From positions 3,162,001 through 3,226,000 of the forward strand of contig NZ_CP013854.1 of assembly GCF_001698125.1 (NCBI RefSeq): a stretch of DNA of 64,000 nucleotides. The letters are read 5' to 3'. The first letter of the stretch is position 1, and each line of letters starts with the position of its first letter. The stretch is from Pseudonocardia sp. HH130630-07. Lineage in GTDB: Bacteria > Actinomycetota > Actinomycetes > Mycobacteriales > Pseudonocardiaceae. The position numbers and the translations under genes were made by a program. Below the pieces are notes generated by a model, which saw only the letters and a list, made by a program, of their open reading frames with translations, had not been told where the DNA came from and did no database searches. Shown piece after piece: positions 41,587 to 53,747 of this stretch.

Positions 41587-44500
41587 GTGGGCTGGGAGAA
41601 TCCGGACGTTCCGTGGGCCGAACTGGAGAGTGCGCTCTCCGGCCGGCCGCCGCGTGACGGATCCGGCCTGCACGGTGGCCCGGCCGGCGACGGGGGAGAC
41701 GGGGGCGACGCCCCGGCGTGGTCGGCGCACCGCGGCCCGTACGAACCGCCGCGCGACCTGCGCCCCGCCGCGGGGACGGTGCCCTACGCCGAGCTCCACT
41801 GTCACTCGCACTTCAGCTTCCTCGACGGGGCCAGCGCCCCCGAGGAGCTCGTGGAGCGGGCCGCGGAGCTGGGTCTGGAGGCGATCGCGCTCACCGACCA
41901 CGACGGGATGTACGGCGTGGTCCGGTTCGCCGAGGCCGCCGCGGCGCTGGGGATCCGCACGGTCTTCGGGGCCGAGCTGAGCCTCGGGCTGACCGCCCCG
42001 CAGAACGGCGTCGCCGACCCGGTGGGCGAGCACCTGCTGCTGCTGGCCAGGGGGCCGGCGGGGTACCGCGCACTGTGCCGCACGATCTCCACCGCACAGC
42101 TGCGCGGCGGGGAGAAGGGGCGCCCGGTCTACGACCTCGACGAGGTCGTCGCCGACACCGCGGGCTCGGTCGTCGTGCTCACCGGCTGCCGCAAGGGCGC
42201 CGTGCGCCGGGCGCTGGACCGAGACGGGCCGGCGGCCGCCGCGGCCGCGCTGGGGCTCCTGGTCGAGCGGTTCGGGCGCGAGCACGTGCGGGTCGAGCTG
42301 ACCGCGCACGGCGATCCGCGTGACGCCGAGCGGGACGAGGCGCTGGCCGCGCTGGCCGCCGGAGCCGGCGTCGCGACCGTCGCCACCACCGCGGCGCACT
42401 ACGCCACCCCGGAGCGGGCGCCCCTGGCCGCCACCGTCGCCGCCGTGCGGGCCCGGCGCAGCCTGGACGAGATCGATCCCTGGCTCCCCGCGGCCGGCAC
42501 CGCCCACCTGCGGTCGGGCCGGGAGATGACGGCCCGGTTCGAGCAGCGGCACCCGGGAGCGGTCGCCCGGGCTGCGGAACTGGGCCGGGAGCTGGCCTTC
42601 GAGCTGCACCTGGTGGCGCCGGAACTGCCGCCGTTCGACGTCCCGGAGGGAGAGACCGAGGCGTCCTGGCTGCGGGTGCTGACCGAGCGGGGCCGGATGC
42701 AGCGGTACGGCAGCCGGGCCGAGCACCCGGTCGCGGCCCGGATGATCGAGCACGAGCTGGCGATCATCGAGGAGAAGAACTTCCCCGGCTACTTCCTGAT
42801 CGTCCACGACATCGTCGACTTCTGCCGCCGGTCGGACATCCTCTGCCAGGGCCGGGGATCCGCCGCCAACTCCGCCGTCTGCTACGCGCTCGGCATCACC
42901 GCGGTCGACGCCGTCCGGCACGGCCTGCTGTTCGAGCGGTTCCTCTCGCCGGACCGCGACGGCTATCCCGACATCGACATCGACATCGAGTCCGGCCGCC
43001 GGGAGGAGGCGATCCAGTACGTCTACCGCCGCTACGGCCGGCTGTACGCCGCGCAGGTCGCGAACGTCATCACCTACCGGCCGCGCTCGGCGGTCCGCGA
43101 CACCGCCCGCGCGCTCGGGTTCTCGCCCGGCCAGCAGGACGCGTGGAGCACGCGGATCGAGCGCTGGCACGGGCTGGAGACACCCGGCGCCGACGTGGAC
43201 CGGGAACCGCGGATGCCCCCGCTGCTGCTCGACCTCGCCGGGCAGCTCGTGGGGGGCCCCGGCACCTCGGCATCCACTCCGGTGGCATGGTCATCTGCGA
43301 CCGCCCGGTGTCCGAGGTCGTCCCGGTGGAGTGGGCCCGGATGGCGGACCGGACGGTCGTCCAGTGGGACAAGGAGGACTGCGCCGCGGCCGGCCTGGTC
43401 AAGTTCGACCTGCTCGGACTGGGGATGCTGACCGCGCTGCACCTGATGGTCGACCTGGTCGAGGCGAGCGAGGGCACCCGGGTCGAGCTGCACCGGATCG
43501 GCGAGTCCGATCCGGAGGTCTACGCGATGCTCTGCCGGGCCGACTCGGTCGGGGTCTTCCAGGTCGAGTCCCGGGCCCAGATGGCGACGCTGCCGCGGCT
43601 GCGCCCCCGCGAGTTCTACGACCTGGTCGTCGAGGTCGCGCTGATCCGGCCCGGGCCGATCCAGGGCGGTTCGGTGCACCCCTACATCCGGCGCCGCAAC
43701 GGGATCGACGCGTGGGAGCACGACCACGAGCTGCTGCGGCCCGCGCTGCACAAGACGCTGGGCATCCCGCTGTTCCAGGAGCAGATGATGCAGATCGCGG
43801 TCGACGTCGCGGGGTTCTCGGCGGCCGAGGCCGACGAGCTGCGCCGCGCGATGGGCGCCAAGCGCTCCACCGAGAAGATGGAGCGGCTGCGCGGCCGGTT
43901 CTTCGCCGGCATGGCGGAGAAGGGGATCACCGGCGAGCTCGCCTCGACGATCTTCACGAAGATGCTCGCCTTCGCGAACTTCGGCTTCCCGGAGAGCCAC
44001 TCGATCAGCTTCGCCGCGCTGGTCTACTACTCGGCCTGGTTCAAGCTCTACCATCCCGCGGCGTTCTGCGCGGCGTTGCTCAACGCGCAGCCGATGGGGT
44101 TCTACTCGTCGCAGTCGCTGGTCGCCGACGCGCGCCGGCACGGGGTGCTGGTCCGCGGCCCGGACGTCAACGAGGGCCGGGCGGACGCGACCCTGGAGGC
44201 GGACGGCGACAGCACCGGTGGCCGGGCGGTCCGGCTCGGGCTCTCGGACGTACGGACGATCGGGGCCGACCTCGCCGGGACGATCGACGCGGAGCGCGCC
44301 GCCGCCGGGCCCTTCACCGATCTCGCCGATCTCGCCCGCCGGGTCCGGCTGACCGGGCCGCAGGCCGAGGCGCTCGCGACCGCGGGTGCGTTCGGCTGCT
44401 TCGGCGTGGCGCGCCGGGAGGCGTTGTGGGCGGCGGGCGTCGTCGCGGGGGTGCGGCCCGAGCACCTGCCGGGTACCGCGGTCGGCCTGACCGCGCCGGC

Positions 44501-44945
44501 GCTGCCGGGGATGACCGAGGCCGAGCTGACCGTCTCCGACGTCTGGGCCACCGGCGTCTCACCGGACAGCCACCCGGTGCAGCACCTGCGCCGCGAGCTC
44601 GACGGCCTGGGTGCGGTCCGGATCGACCGGCTCGACGCGGTCGGGGCGGCCGCCGGCCCGGACGCGCCGCCGCGGGTGCTGGTGGGCGGCCTGGTCACCC
44701 ACCGGCAGCGGCCCGCGACGGCGGGCGGGGTGACCTTCGTGAACCTGGAGGACGAGTCCGGGATGCTCAACGTGACCTGCTCGGAGGGGCTGTGGGCCCG
44801 GTACCGCCCGGTGGCGGCGGGCAGCGCGGCGCTGCTGGTGCGCGGCCGGCTGGAGCGCAGCCCGGAGGGGGTCCTCAACCTGCTGGCGGACCGGTTGCAG
44901 CGGATGCCGCTCGCCGTGGCCGTGCGGTCCCGTGACTTCCGCTGA
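41587..44945 (+). pseudogene. dnaE2: Error-prone DNA polymerase DnaE2, interrupted by a -1 frameshift
   Basis: DnaE2 is the SOS-induced C-family polymerase that does mutagenic bypass with ImuA' and ImuB. GTG 41587 (VGWENPDVPWAELE) gives the family N-terminus. The first frame carries the PHP domain (YAELHCHSHFSFLDGAS; IALTDHDGMYG) and the palm with catalytic PDIDIDIE near residue 461, then goes wrong at codon 557. The second frame, to 44945, carries GIHSGGMVICDRPVSEVVP, KFDLLGLGMLTALH and the C-terminal OB domain. The frames join at G6C (43251-43257): one more G, or a -1 slip, restores VGGPRHLGIH. It may be a sequencing error, a real deletion or programmed slippage. Confidence 0.9.
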
Positions 44946-45015
44946 CACCGTGCTGACGACCGCAGCCGCCGCCGTCGGGTGCGGTGGCCCGGATCCGCCT
45001 GCGAGGATGCTCGGT

Positions 45016-45870
45016 GTGAGCGCAACGGTCATGGACGGCAAGGCCACTCTGGCGGAGATCCTCGACGATCTGCAGACCCGGGTCGAGAAGCTGACGGCGG
45101 CGGGGCGGACTCCCGGGCTGGGGACGATCCTGGTCGGCGACGACCCGGGCTCGCACGCCTACGTCCGCGGCAAGCACCGCGACTGTGCCAAGGTCGGGAT
45201 CACGTCGCTGCAGCGTGAGCTGCCGGCCGACGCGAGTCAGGCCCAGGTCCTCGGGGCGATCGACGAGCTGAACGCCGACCCGGCGTGCACCGGGTTCATC
45301 GTCCAGCTGCCGCTGCCGTCCGGCCTGGACTCCGGCGCGGCGCTGGAGCGCGTGGACCCCGCGAAGGACGCTGACGGCCTGCACCCGGTGAACCTCGGCC
45401 GGCTGGTGCTCGGCGAGCCGGGGCCGCTGCCGTGCACGCCGCGGGGGATCGTCGCGCTGTGCCGGCGGTTCGGCGTCGAGCTGGACGGGGCGCGGGTCGT
45501 CGTGGTGGGCCGCGGGGTCACCGTCGGGCGCCCGCTGGGGCTGCTGCTGACCCGGCGCAGCGAGAACGCGACCGTCACCCTGTGCCACACCGGCACCAAG
45601 GACCTGACCGCGCACCTGCGGGAGGCCGACGTCGTGGTCGCGGCGGCCGGCCGGGCCGGACTCGTCACGGCCGAGCAGATCCGGCCGGGGGCCGCGGTGC
45701 TCGACGTGGGGGTCACCCGCACCGACGTCGGCCTCGTCGGCGACGTCTCCCCGGAGGTCGCCGAGGTCGCGGGGATGCTGGCCCCGATGCCGGGCGGGGT
45801 CGGCCCGATGACCCGCGGCATGCTGCTGACCAACGTCGTCGAGGCGGCCGAGCGGGCCGGGACCCGATAG
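45016..45870 (+). CDS. folD: Methylene-tetrahydrofolate dehydrogenase/cyclohydrolase FolD
   Basis: FolD makes 10-formyl-tetrahydrofolate, the cofactor used by PurN and PurH in this window. The 284-residue product has [14 protein letters not shown] (catalytic Lys variant region). [12 protein letters not shown] and [11 protein letters not shown] follow, then the NADP site [17 protein letters not shown] and the end [19 protein letters not shown]. An ATG-less extension upstream to 44932 is open. GTG 45016 is chosen because it gives family length and lies seven bases behind GAGGAT (leaderless pattern, same as the ybaK gene). Confidence 0.95.
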   Translation: MSATVMDGKATLAEILDDLQTRVEKLTAAGRTPGLGTILVGDDPGSHAYVRGKHRDCAKVGITSLQRELPADASQAQVLGAIDELNADPACTGFIVQLPLPSGLDSGAALERVDPAKDADGLHPVNLGRLVLGEPGPLPCTPRGIVALCRRFGVELDGARVVVVGRGVTVGRPLGLLLTRRSENATVTLCHTGTKDLTAHLREADVVVAAAGRAGLVTAEQIRPGAAVLDVGVTRTDVGLVGDVSPEVAEVAGMLAPMPGGVGPMTRGMLLTNVVEAAERAGTR

Positions 45871-45882
45871 GCGGGAGGGCCG

Positions 45883-46191
45883 ATGGCGACCACCCGCAGC
45901 GGGTTCGGACTGCGCGCCCGGCTGCGTGCGCACTGGCCGTTGCTCACCGTCTTCGCGATCGCCCTGGTGGCGTTGCAGCGGGTGGCCACCGAGCACTGGC
46001 GGGAGGGCTCGGCGACGTTCGCCGTCGCGGTGCTCGTCGCCGCCGGGCTGCGGGTCGCGCTGCCGCCGGACCGGGTCGGGCTGCTCGCCGTCCGGGGGCG
46101 CTACGTCGACGCGATCGTCTACGGCGCGCTGGGCCTGGCCGTGCTGCTGCTGGCCCTGACGATCACCCGGGGCTCGCTGACGGTCAGCTGA
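45883..46191 (+). CDS. DUF3017 membrane protein
   Basis: This 102-residue protein has three hydrophobic helices: WPLLTVFAIALVALQRVA, TFAVAVLVAAGLRVALP and AIVYGALGLAVLLLALTI. LPPDRVGLLAVRGRYVDAIVY between them is the DUF3017 signature. Its function is unknown. It follows folD by 12 bases in many actinobacteria and is likely co-transcribed. ATG 45883. Confidence 0.88.
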   Translation: MATTRSGFGLRARLRAHWPLLTVFAIALVALQRVATEHWREGSATFAVAVLVAAGLRVALPPDRVGLLAVRGRYVDAIVYGALGLAVLLLALTITRGSLTVS

Positions 46192-46652
46192 CCGCGCGGC
46201 TCCGGGCGCCGCCGGTCGTCCCCGGACTCGCCGGGCGGCGGGTCGGTGGGCGGCGCGGGCCGGCGGGCCGTTTGCTGCCCGGCCGGCCGGGGCCGGTGCT
46301 GGTGGCCAGCGGCCGGTACGGCGGGCGCGCCGGAGGGGCCGGAGGGGCCGGAGGGACGACCCCGTAGGGAGCGGCTGTCGACTGTTCGATAATGATCATC
46401 GCTAGCGCTATTTTACGCGGTGCCGCGCACACTGGGTGACCGGGTGTGCCTCCGGACGTGACCATGATCGTCCATCGGGCCGCCGATGATCACCCGAAGA
46501 TCGTAACGGTGATCATCCGAGTGGCCGCCGGGTACCGATGGGGTGGCCGGGTGACCGCATCGGCCGCGAGACCGGACACGCACGGCGGACCATCCCCGGA
46601 CGCGAGGCGGCCCGCCCCTGCGGACAGGAACGGGCCGCCGGTCGAACGAGGG
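46192..46652. other. Convergent intergenic region with TGATCA palindromes
   Basis: The 461 bases between DUF3017 and icd contain no supportable gene. An AT-richer patch (about 46380-46420) holds ATGATCAT, GCTAGC and TAGCGCTA palindromes. GATGATCACC (46485-46494) forms a 10-bp inverted repeat with GGTGATCATC (46508-46517). The icd terminator hairpin is at the right end. Confidence 0.55.
46606..46639. terminator. Terminator of icd
   Basis: GGCGGCCCG (46606-46614) pairs with CGGGCCGCC (46631-46639) around a 16-base loop, 13 bases past the icd stop on the minus strand. It can also stop folD-DUF3017 transcripts. Confidence 0.75.
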
Positions 46653-48917
<2,265 letters not shown>

Positions 48918-49193
48918 CGGGTGTCCGGCCTGCCTCGGTGTCGTCGGGGGTGCTGGTGCGTACGGCGGCCCTGCACGCTCCGGCACCCGCCCGGCGGCCC
49001 GGGCGTGGCCCGGTGCGGCGGCCCGCTTCCTCGACGGACACGCTATCCCCCCACCGCCCCCGGACGCCCGCAGGAGTAACCGGTCCGACACCCCCGGCCG
49101 GTGGATCTGCGTGGGGTCCCCGAGCGGCTACCGTGCGTACGGAACCCCGTACCGACACCGACGACATCGACGACACCGACGAGGAGCGTGGGC

Positions 49194-49526
49194 GTGCCCA
49201 AGCTGAAGATCCCGGCCCTCGGGCGGCGCTCGCTGTTCAGCGGCTGGCCGCTGGTCGGGGTGATCGCGATCGGGCTGACCCTGGTCGCCCTGCTCTACGG
49301 CAGCGCCACCGACGAGTTCGGCGGCGGCTGCTCGGTCACGGTGCAGGCGTCGGAGGTGACCGTGCGCGCCACACCCAGTGCGTCCGGGCAGCCGCTGGAG
49401 ACCCTCCTCCAGGGCGAGGAGGTCTCGGCCGAGGCGATCGTGGACACCGGGTTCCGCAAGCTGGCCGGCGGCGACCGCTGGGTGCCGTCGAGCGCGGTCG
49501 CCGCGACCGCGGGCAGCGTGTGCTGA
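49194..49526 (+). CDS. Membrane-anchored SH3-like small protein
   Basis: This 110-residue protein is not assigned to a named family. After a basic start it has one transmembrane helix ([19 protein letters not shown], about residues 18-36). A short outer domain [57 protein letters not shown] follows. It resembles bacterial SH3 domains, which bind cell-wall peptides; Trp at the end of the motif fits. GTG 49194 follows GAGGAG by seven bases. Confidence 0.75.
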   Translation: MPKLKIPALGRRSLFSGWPLVGVIAIGLTLVALLYGSATDEFGGGCSVTVQASEVTVRATPSASGQPLETLLQGEEVSAEAIVDTGFRKLAGGDRWVPSSAVAATAGSVC

Positions 49527-49568
49527 GGCGGTTGCGCCGCGTGACGATCGGTGCGGGAGAGTAGGCGC

Positions 49569-50393
49569 GTGCCCCTCCCCGCCGCTGTCGCCACCGCGAA
49601 CGTCAACGGGATCCGGGCGGCCACCGGCAAGGGACTGCTCGACTGGCTCGCCGGTACCGACGCCGAGGTCGTCTGCCTGCAGGAGGTCCGGGCCCGTCCG
49701 GAGGAGCTGCCGGCCGCGTTCACCGACGCGCTGGCCGCCGGGGGCTGGCACCTGCGTCTCGCCCCGAGCGAGACGGCGAAGGGCCGTAACGGCGTCGCCG
49801 TGCTCAGCCGTGCCGAGCCGGAGGCGGTCCGGATCGGCTTCGGCGACCCGGTGACCGACCTGGACGGCCGCTACCTCGAGGTGGACCTGCCCGGCGATCT
49901 GACGGTCGGGTCGCTCTACCTGCCGAAGGGCGTCGCGGGCACCGAGCGGCAGGACGCCAAGGACGCGTTCCTCAAGACCTTCGGCGACCACCTGCACACC
50001 GCGTCCGGCCGGTGCGCCGCCGGCGGGCGGGAGATGGTCGTCGCCGGGGATTGGAACATCGCGCCGACCGAGCGGGACCTGCGCAACTGGCGCAACAACC
50101 AGCGCAACTCCGGCTTCCTGCCGCACGAGCGCGAGTGGTTCGCCGGGCTGCTGCGGACCGGCTGGTCCGACGTCGTCCGCGACCTGCACCCCGGCGCCGA
50201 CGGCCCGTACTCCTGGTGGACCTACCGGGGGCGGGCGTTCGACAACGACGTGGGATGGCGGATCGACCACGTGCTGCTGACCCCGGGCCTCGCAGCGGCC
50301 GCGCGTTCCGCCGGTGTCGACCGGGCGGTGACGCACGACGCCCGATGGTCCGACCACGCGCCGGTGGTGGTCCGGCTGGCGGCGGCCGGATGA
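49569..50393 (+). CDS. xthA: Exodeoxyribonuclease III
   Basis: XthA cuts DNA at abasic sites in base-excision repair. The 274-residue product has TANVNGIRAATGKGLLDWL (metal-site Asn) and VVCLQEVRARPEELP with the catalytic Glu. Later motifs are GDWNIAPTERDLRNW, GPYSWWTYRGRAFDNDVGWRIDHVLLT and TKDARWSDHAP-like THDARWSDHAPVVV with the terminal Asp-His. GTG 49569 sits six bases behind GAGAGT and lacks a ribosome site. It overlaps the next gene by four bases. Confidence 0.95.
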   Translation: MPLPAAVATANVNGIRAATGKGLLDWLAGTDAEVVCLQEVRARPEELPAAFTDALAAGGWHLRLAPSETAKGRNGVAVLSRAEPEAVRIGFGDPVTDLDGRYLEVDLPGDLTVGSLYLPKGVAGTERQDAKDAFLKTFGDHLHTASGRCAAGGREMVVAGDWNIAPTERDLRNWRNNQRNSGFLPHEREWFAGLLRTGWSDVVRDLHPGADGPYSWWTYRGRAFDNDVGWRIDHVLLTPGLAAAARSAGVDRAVTHDARWSDHAPVVVRLAAAG

Positions 50394-51217
50394 TCGCGAG
50401 CAGGGTCGTCGGTGGTCGTTACCTGCTGCTCGACGAGCTGGACCGGCGCGGGTTCGGGCCGTCGGTGCGGGCCGAGGACCGGATCACCGGCCGGACGGTC
50501 GCGGTCACCGAGATCGCGCTGCCCGCCGACGGGACCGCGCGGGAGCGGCTGCTCGCCGAGGTCCGCACGGCCGGGCGGTTGCGGCACCCGGGCCTCGTCG
50601 GCGTCCTGGACCTGGTCACCGACCGGGCCGCGGACGGCGGGATGCGGGAGTACCTGGTCACCGAGCACCCGGAGGCGCACCCGCTGGGCGGCGGCGACCC
50701 CGCCACCGGGGACCCGGCACCGCGCCGGGTCGCGACGATCGGGCGGGACGTCCTGGCCGCGCTGCGGGCCGTGCACGCCGCCGGGAGCACCCACGCGGGG
50801 CTGGACCCGGACTGCGTGCTGCTCACCCCGGACGGCCGAGCACTGGTCACCGACGTGGGGCTGGCCCGCGCGATCGGCCCGCGGCCCGCGGCTCCCGGCG
50901 GCGACGCGCAAGCCTTCACCGCCCCGGAGCGGACCGACACCCCGGCCGCGGACCTGTGGAGCCTCGGCGCGGTGCTGCACCACGCCGCGGGCCGCCGGGT
51001 CGCGCCGGGGAGCGCGCTGGCGCAGGCCATCTCCGGGCTGACCGCGGCCGACCCGGCCCAGCGGCTCGACGCCCGCGGTGCCGACGCCCTGCTGGACCGG
51101 GCCGCGCGGCCCCGCGCGGTCGGCGGCGACCTCGGCCGCAACCGCTGGATCCTGCTGGTCGTGGCCGCGCTGCTCGCGCTCGCGGTCGTCGGGATGATCC
51201 TCTGGGCGGTGCTCTAG
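50390..51217 (+). CDS. Membrane-anchored pseudokinase (Ser/Thr kinase fold)
   Basis: The 275-residue product has a protein-kinase-like domain and one C-terminal transmembrane helix (NRWILLVVAALLALAVVGMILW, about 251-272) that ends almost at the stop. Kinase landmarks are present but degenerate. The VAIK lysine is Thr40 (TVAVTEI). The HRDxKPxNxLL loop reads HAGLDPDCVLL, so the catalytic Asp and the Mg-binding Asn are lost. DFG reads DVG (residues 155-157). FTAPERTDTPAADLWSLGAVL matches the activation-loop end. It is therefore probably inactive and acts as a scaffold or ligand sensor. ATG 50390 overlaps the xthA stop (ATGA), so it is co-translated with a DNA-repair nuclease. Confidence 0.82.
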   Translation: MIASRVVGGRYLLLDELDRRGFGPSVRAEDRITGRTVAVTEIALPADGTARERLLAEVRTAGRLRHPGLVGVLDLVTDRAADGGMREYLVTEHPEAHPLGGGDPATGDPAPRRVATIGRDVLAALRAVHAAGSTHAGLDPDCVLLTPDGRALVTDVGLARAIGPRPAAPGGDAQAFTAPERTDTPAADLWSLGAVLHHAAGRRVAPGSALAQAISGLTAADPAQRLDARGADALLDRAARPRAVGGDLGRNRWILLVVAALLALAVVGMILWAVL

Positions 51218-51303
51218 AGACCCCAAGATCGTCGGGCCTGTGCAAGGAACGGTGGTTCCGGCCCGACACGCCGGGCTCGGGTCCGGTGGGATGGGCACTG
51301 TGA

Positions 51304-52392
51304 GTGATGACATCGGACCTTGTGGGTTCAGCCAAGGATGAGACGGGTTCAGGGCGTCAGCTCTCGCCCGAGCAGGCCGCCGCGGCGGCGATGGTGGCCG
51401 ACGCGCGAGCACGCGGCCTGGAGCTGACCGGCCCGGATGGGCTGTTGAAGCTGTTCACCAAGAACGTTCTGGAGACTGCGCTCGGGGAGGAGATGACCGA
51501 GCACCTCGGGCATGCAAAGAACCGGGCCGACCCGGACCGGGAATCGACGAACAACCGGAACGGTCACCGGTCGAAGACGGTGATCTCCGATGCTGTCGGG
51601 GAGGTCGAGATCGAGGTGCCGAGAGACCGCGACTCGACGTTCGAACCCCAGATCGTTCGGAAACGGCAACGGCGGTTGGGGGATGTCGATGAGATCGTGT
51701 TGTCGCTGTACGCGAAGGGTTTGACGACCGGGGAGATCTCGGCGCATTTCTCGGAGATCTACGGGGCGTCGGTGTCGAAGGAGACCGTCTCACGGATCAC
51801 CGACTCGGTGATCGCCGAGATGCAGGAATGGGTGTCGCGGCCACTCGATGCGGTGTACGTCGCGGTCTTCGTGGACGCGATCATGGTGAAGGTCCGCGAC
51901 GGGCAGGTCGCCAACCGGCCCGTCTACGCGGCGATCGGGGTCACCGTCGACGGCCGCAAGGACGTGCTGGGCCTGTGGGCCGGCTCCGGTGGTGAGGGCG
52001 CGAAGTTCTGGCTGGGGGTGCTGACCGACCTGCGTAACCGCGGCATGCGGGACGTGTTCTTCCTGGTCTGCGACGGGTTGAAAGGCCTGCCCGAGGTGGT
52101 GGAGAACGTGTGGCCACAGACCATCGTGCAGACATGCATCGTGCACTTGATCAGGAACTCGTTCCGGTTGACGTCGCGGCGTGACACCGATGCGATCAAG
52201 CGAGGGATTCGGGCGATCTACACGGCCCCCACCGCCGACGCCGCTCTCGCTGCTCTCGATGACCTCGACGAGAAATGGGGTCGCACTTATCCGGCGATGA
52301 TCCGGTTGTGGCGCAACGCCTGGACCGAGTTCGTTCCGTTCCTCGACTACGATGCCGAGATCCGTGCCGTGTTGTGTTCGACGAACGCGATC
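51304..52392 (+). pseudogene. IS256 transposase, 5' part (interrupted)
   Basis: The 363 codons before the break encode an IS256-type DDE transposase with QIVRKRQRRLGDVDEIVLSLYAKGLTTGEI and the first catalytic Asp in VAVFVDAIMVKVRDG. The second is in FLVCDGLKGLPEVV, with HLIRNSFR after it. The gene stops matching at CSTNAI, directly before the catalytic Glu codon, where the IS110 element begins. Reading on into IS110 adds 44 unrelated residues to a stop at 52524. GTG 51304 or ATG 51307 is the start. The transposase cannot be functional as is. Confidence 0.92.
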
Positions 52393-52411
52393 TGGGTGTT
52401 TAGATCAAGGA

Positions 52412-52600
52412 GTCGGTCAGGGCGTTGCTTCCCCGGCCGATGCTCGAGGCGGCCAGCCCTGACTCTGAACGCTATTGACGCCGTGAGGCTGTCTTCGATT
52501 CGAAGTGTCGGGCTGGCCGCGTGAGCGCAGGCCCGCGGTGCCTGGCTTGAAGAGAGCCTGCCTGACTCAACCCAGATCTGCCGACACCGCGGGCCTGCGC
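52412..52600 (+). ncRNA. Predicted IS110 bridge RNA
   Basis: The left end folds into two stem-loops. Target loop: outer stem GGCCAGCCC(T)GAC (52451-52463) with GTCGGGCTGGCC (52507-52518), inner hairpin GACGCC-GTGA-GGC(T)GTC (52477-52493). Between them are GAACGCTAT (52467-52475), nearly the left target GAACGCGAT, and GATTCGA (52497-52503), complement of right target TCGAATC. Donor loop: 16-bp stem (52525-52540 with 52585-52600) enclosing AAGAGAGC (52550-52557), identical to the element's right end, and ACCCAGA (52570-52576), complement of TCTGGGT at its left end. The RNA start near 52412 is inferred from the junction promoter. Confidence 0.85.
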
Positions 52601-52631
52601 TGTCCACGATAGGCCACGCAGACGGGAACAA

Positions 52632-53747
52632 GTGTTGACGCACGAACACGGTGTCGCGGGGATCGATCCTCACAAGAATACGGCTACCATCGCAGTCCTC
52701 GATCATCGAGGCGGCGTGGTCGACAACAAGTCCTTCTCCATCACCAAGGGCGGTATCGATGAGCTGCTGACGTTCCTGCTCGGTGTCGAGCTGACGATCG
52801 ACCGGATCGGCATCGAAGGATCGGGATTTCTCGGCCAGCCGCTGGTCCTCGCGCTCGCGGCCGCGGGTTACGACGTGCGCGAAGTCCAAGCCAACCGCAC
52901 CGCGGAGCGGCGTAAGCGTCGTCGTCGGGCCAAGACCGACGCCGAGGACGCGGAGGCCATCGCCCGAGAGGCCCTCAGCGACCCCGAGCTGCCTCCGGCC
53001 GGGAAGCACACCGCGCCCAGCCCGACATGGCAGACGCTCACGGTGATCCGCGACTGGCGTGAATCTCTTGTCCTGCAGCGTGTTCGGCTGCTCACCGAGT
53101 CCGAAGCAGTACTCGTCACGCTCCCCGTCGCCATCCGCGCCACGTTGCCCTCGACCAGCCGCGTTCTCCCGCAGCTCCAGTCCCTGGTCGACGGCGTCGC
53201 GAACCCCGATCTGCTCAGCCCAGCCGAGCGGCTCAAGCTCGACCGGCTCGCGGCCAGCCTGAACGACATCATCACCCTGACGGCGCGGATCAAGGAACTC
53301 GACCGACAGATTCCCGCCCTCCTCAGCGACCTTGGCTGCACCCTCACAGAGGTCCGCGGTGTCGGCGTGGTCACAGCCATGGATCTTCTGGTCGAGATCG
53401 GCGATCCGTGCCGGTTCACGACCGAGGCCCAGTTTGCACGCTGGTGCGGAATCGCGCCCGTCGCCCTCTCGTCGGGTGAAGGTCACGGGCCGGCCCGTCG
53501 GCACCGACTCGACCTCGGCGGCAATCGAGCTGTCAACTCTGTTCTGCACATCGTGCACGTCACGCAAGTCCGATGCCACCCGCCGGCGAAAGAGTACATG
53601 GCGAAACGGGTCACCGACAACAAGACAAAACGTGAGGCTCGGCGAAGCCACAAGCGGCAGCTCGCGAACATCATCATCAGACACATGTGGACCGACGCAA
53701 GACGCTCCACGGCGACCACACCGACCAGCTCCGCAGCTGCTGCTTGA
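52632..53747 (+). CDS. IS110-family DEDD transposase/recombinase
   Basis: The 371-residue recombinase uses a RuvC-like DEDD site plus a catalytic serine and is guided by a bridge RNA. The RuvC-like domain shows Asp in AGIDPHKNTATIAVLD, Glu in RIGIEGSGFLGQPL and the pair in RRRRAKTDAEDAEAIAREAL. A coiled-coil follows. The C-terminal Tnp domain has VRGVGVVTAMDLLVEIGDPCRF and WCGIAPVALSSGEG, which holds the expected nucleophilic Ser, then RRHRLDLGGNRAVNSVLH. GTG 52632 or TTG 52635 is the start. The gene is intact and ends 12 bases from the element's right end. Confidence 0.93.
   Translation: MLTHEHGVAGIDPHKNTATIAVLDHRGGVVDNKSFSITKGGIDELLTFLLGVELTIDRIGIEGSGFLGQPLVLALAAAGYDVREVQANRTAERRKRRRRAKTDAEDAEAIAREALSDPELPPAGKHTAPSPTWQTLTVIRDWRESLVLQRVRLLTESEAVLVTLPVAIRATLPSTSRVLPQLQSLVDGVANPDLLSPAERLKLDRLAASLNDIITLTARIKELDRQIPALLSDLGCTLTEVRGVGVVTAMDLLVEIGDPCRFTTEAQFARWCGIAPVALSSGEGHGPARRHRLDLGGNRAVNSVLHIVHVTQVRCHPPAKEYMAKRVTDNKTKREARRSHKRQLANIIIRHMWTDARRSTATTPTSSAAAA

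Noticed and set aside
43143-44945. The second dnaE2 frame as an independent polymerase gene
   Set aside because: Its first 40 residues overlap the first frame without homology, and conserved DnaE2 sequence begins exactly at the frameshift point, so it is the same gene.
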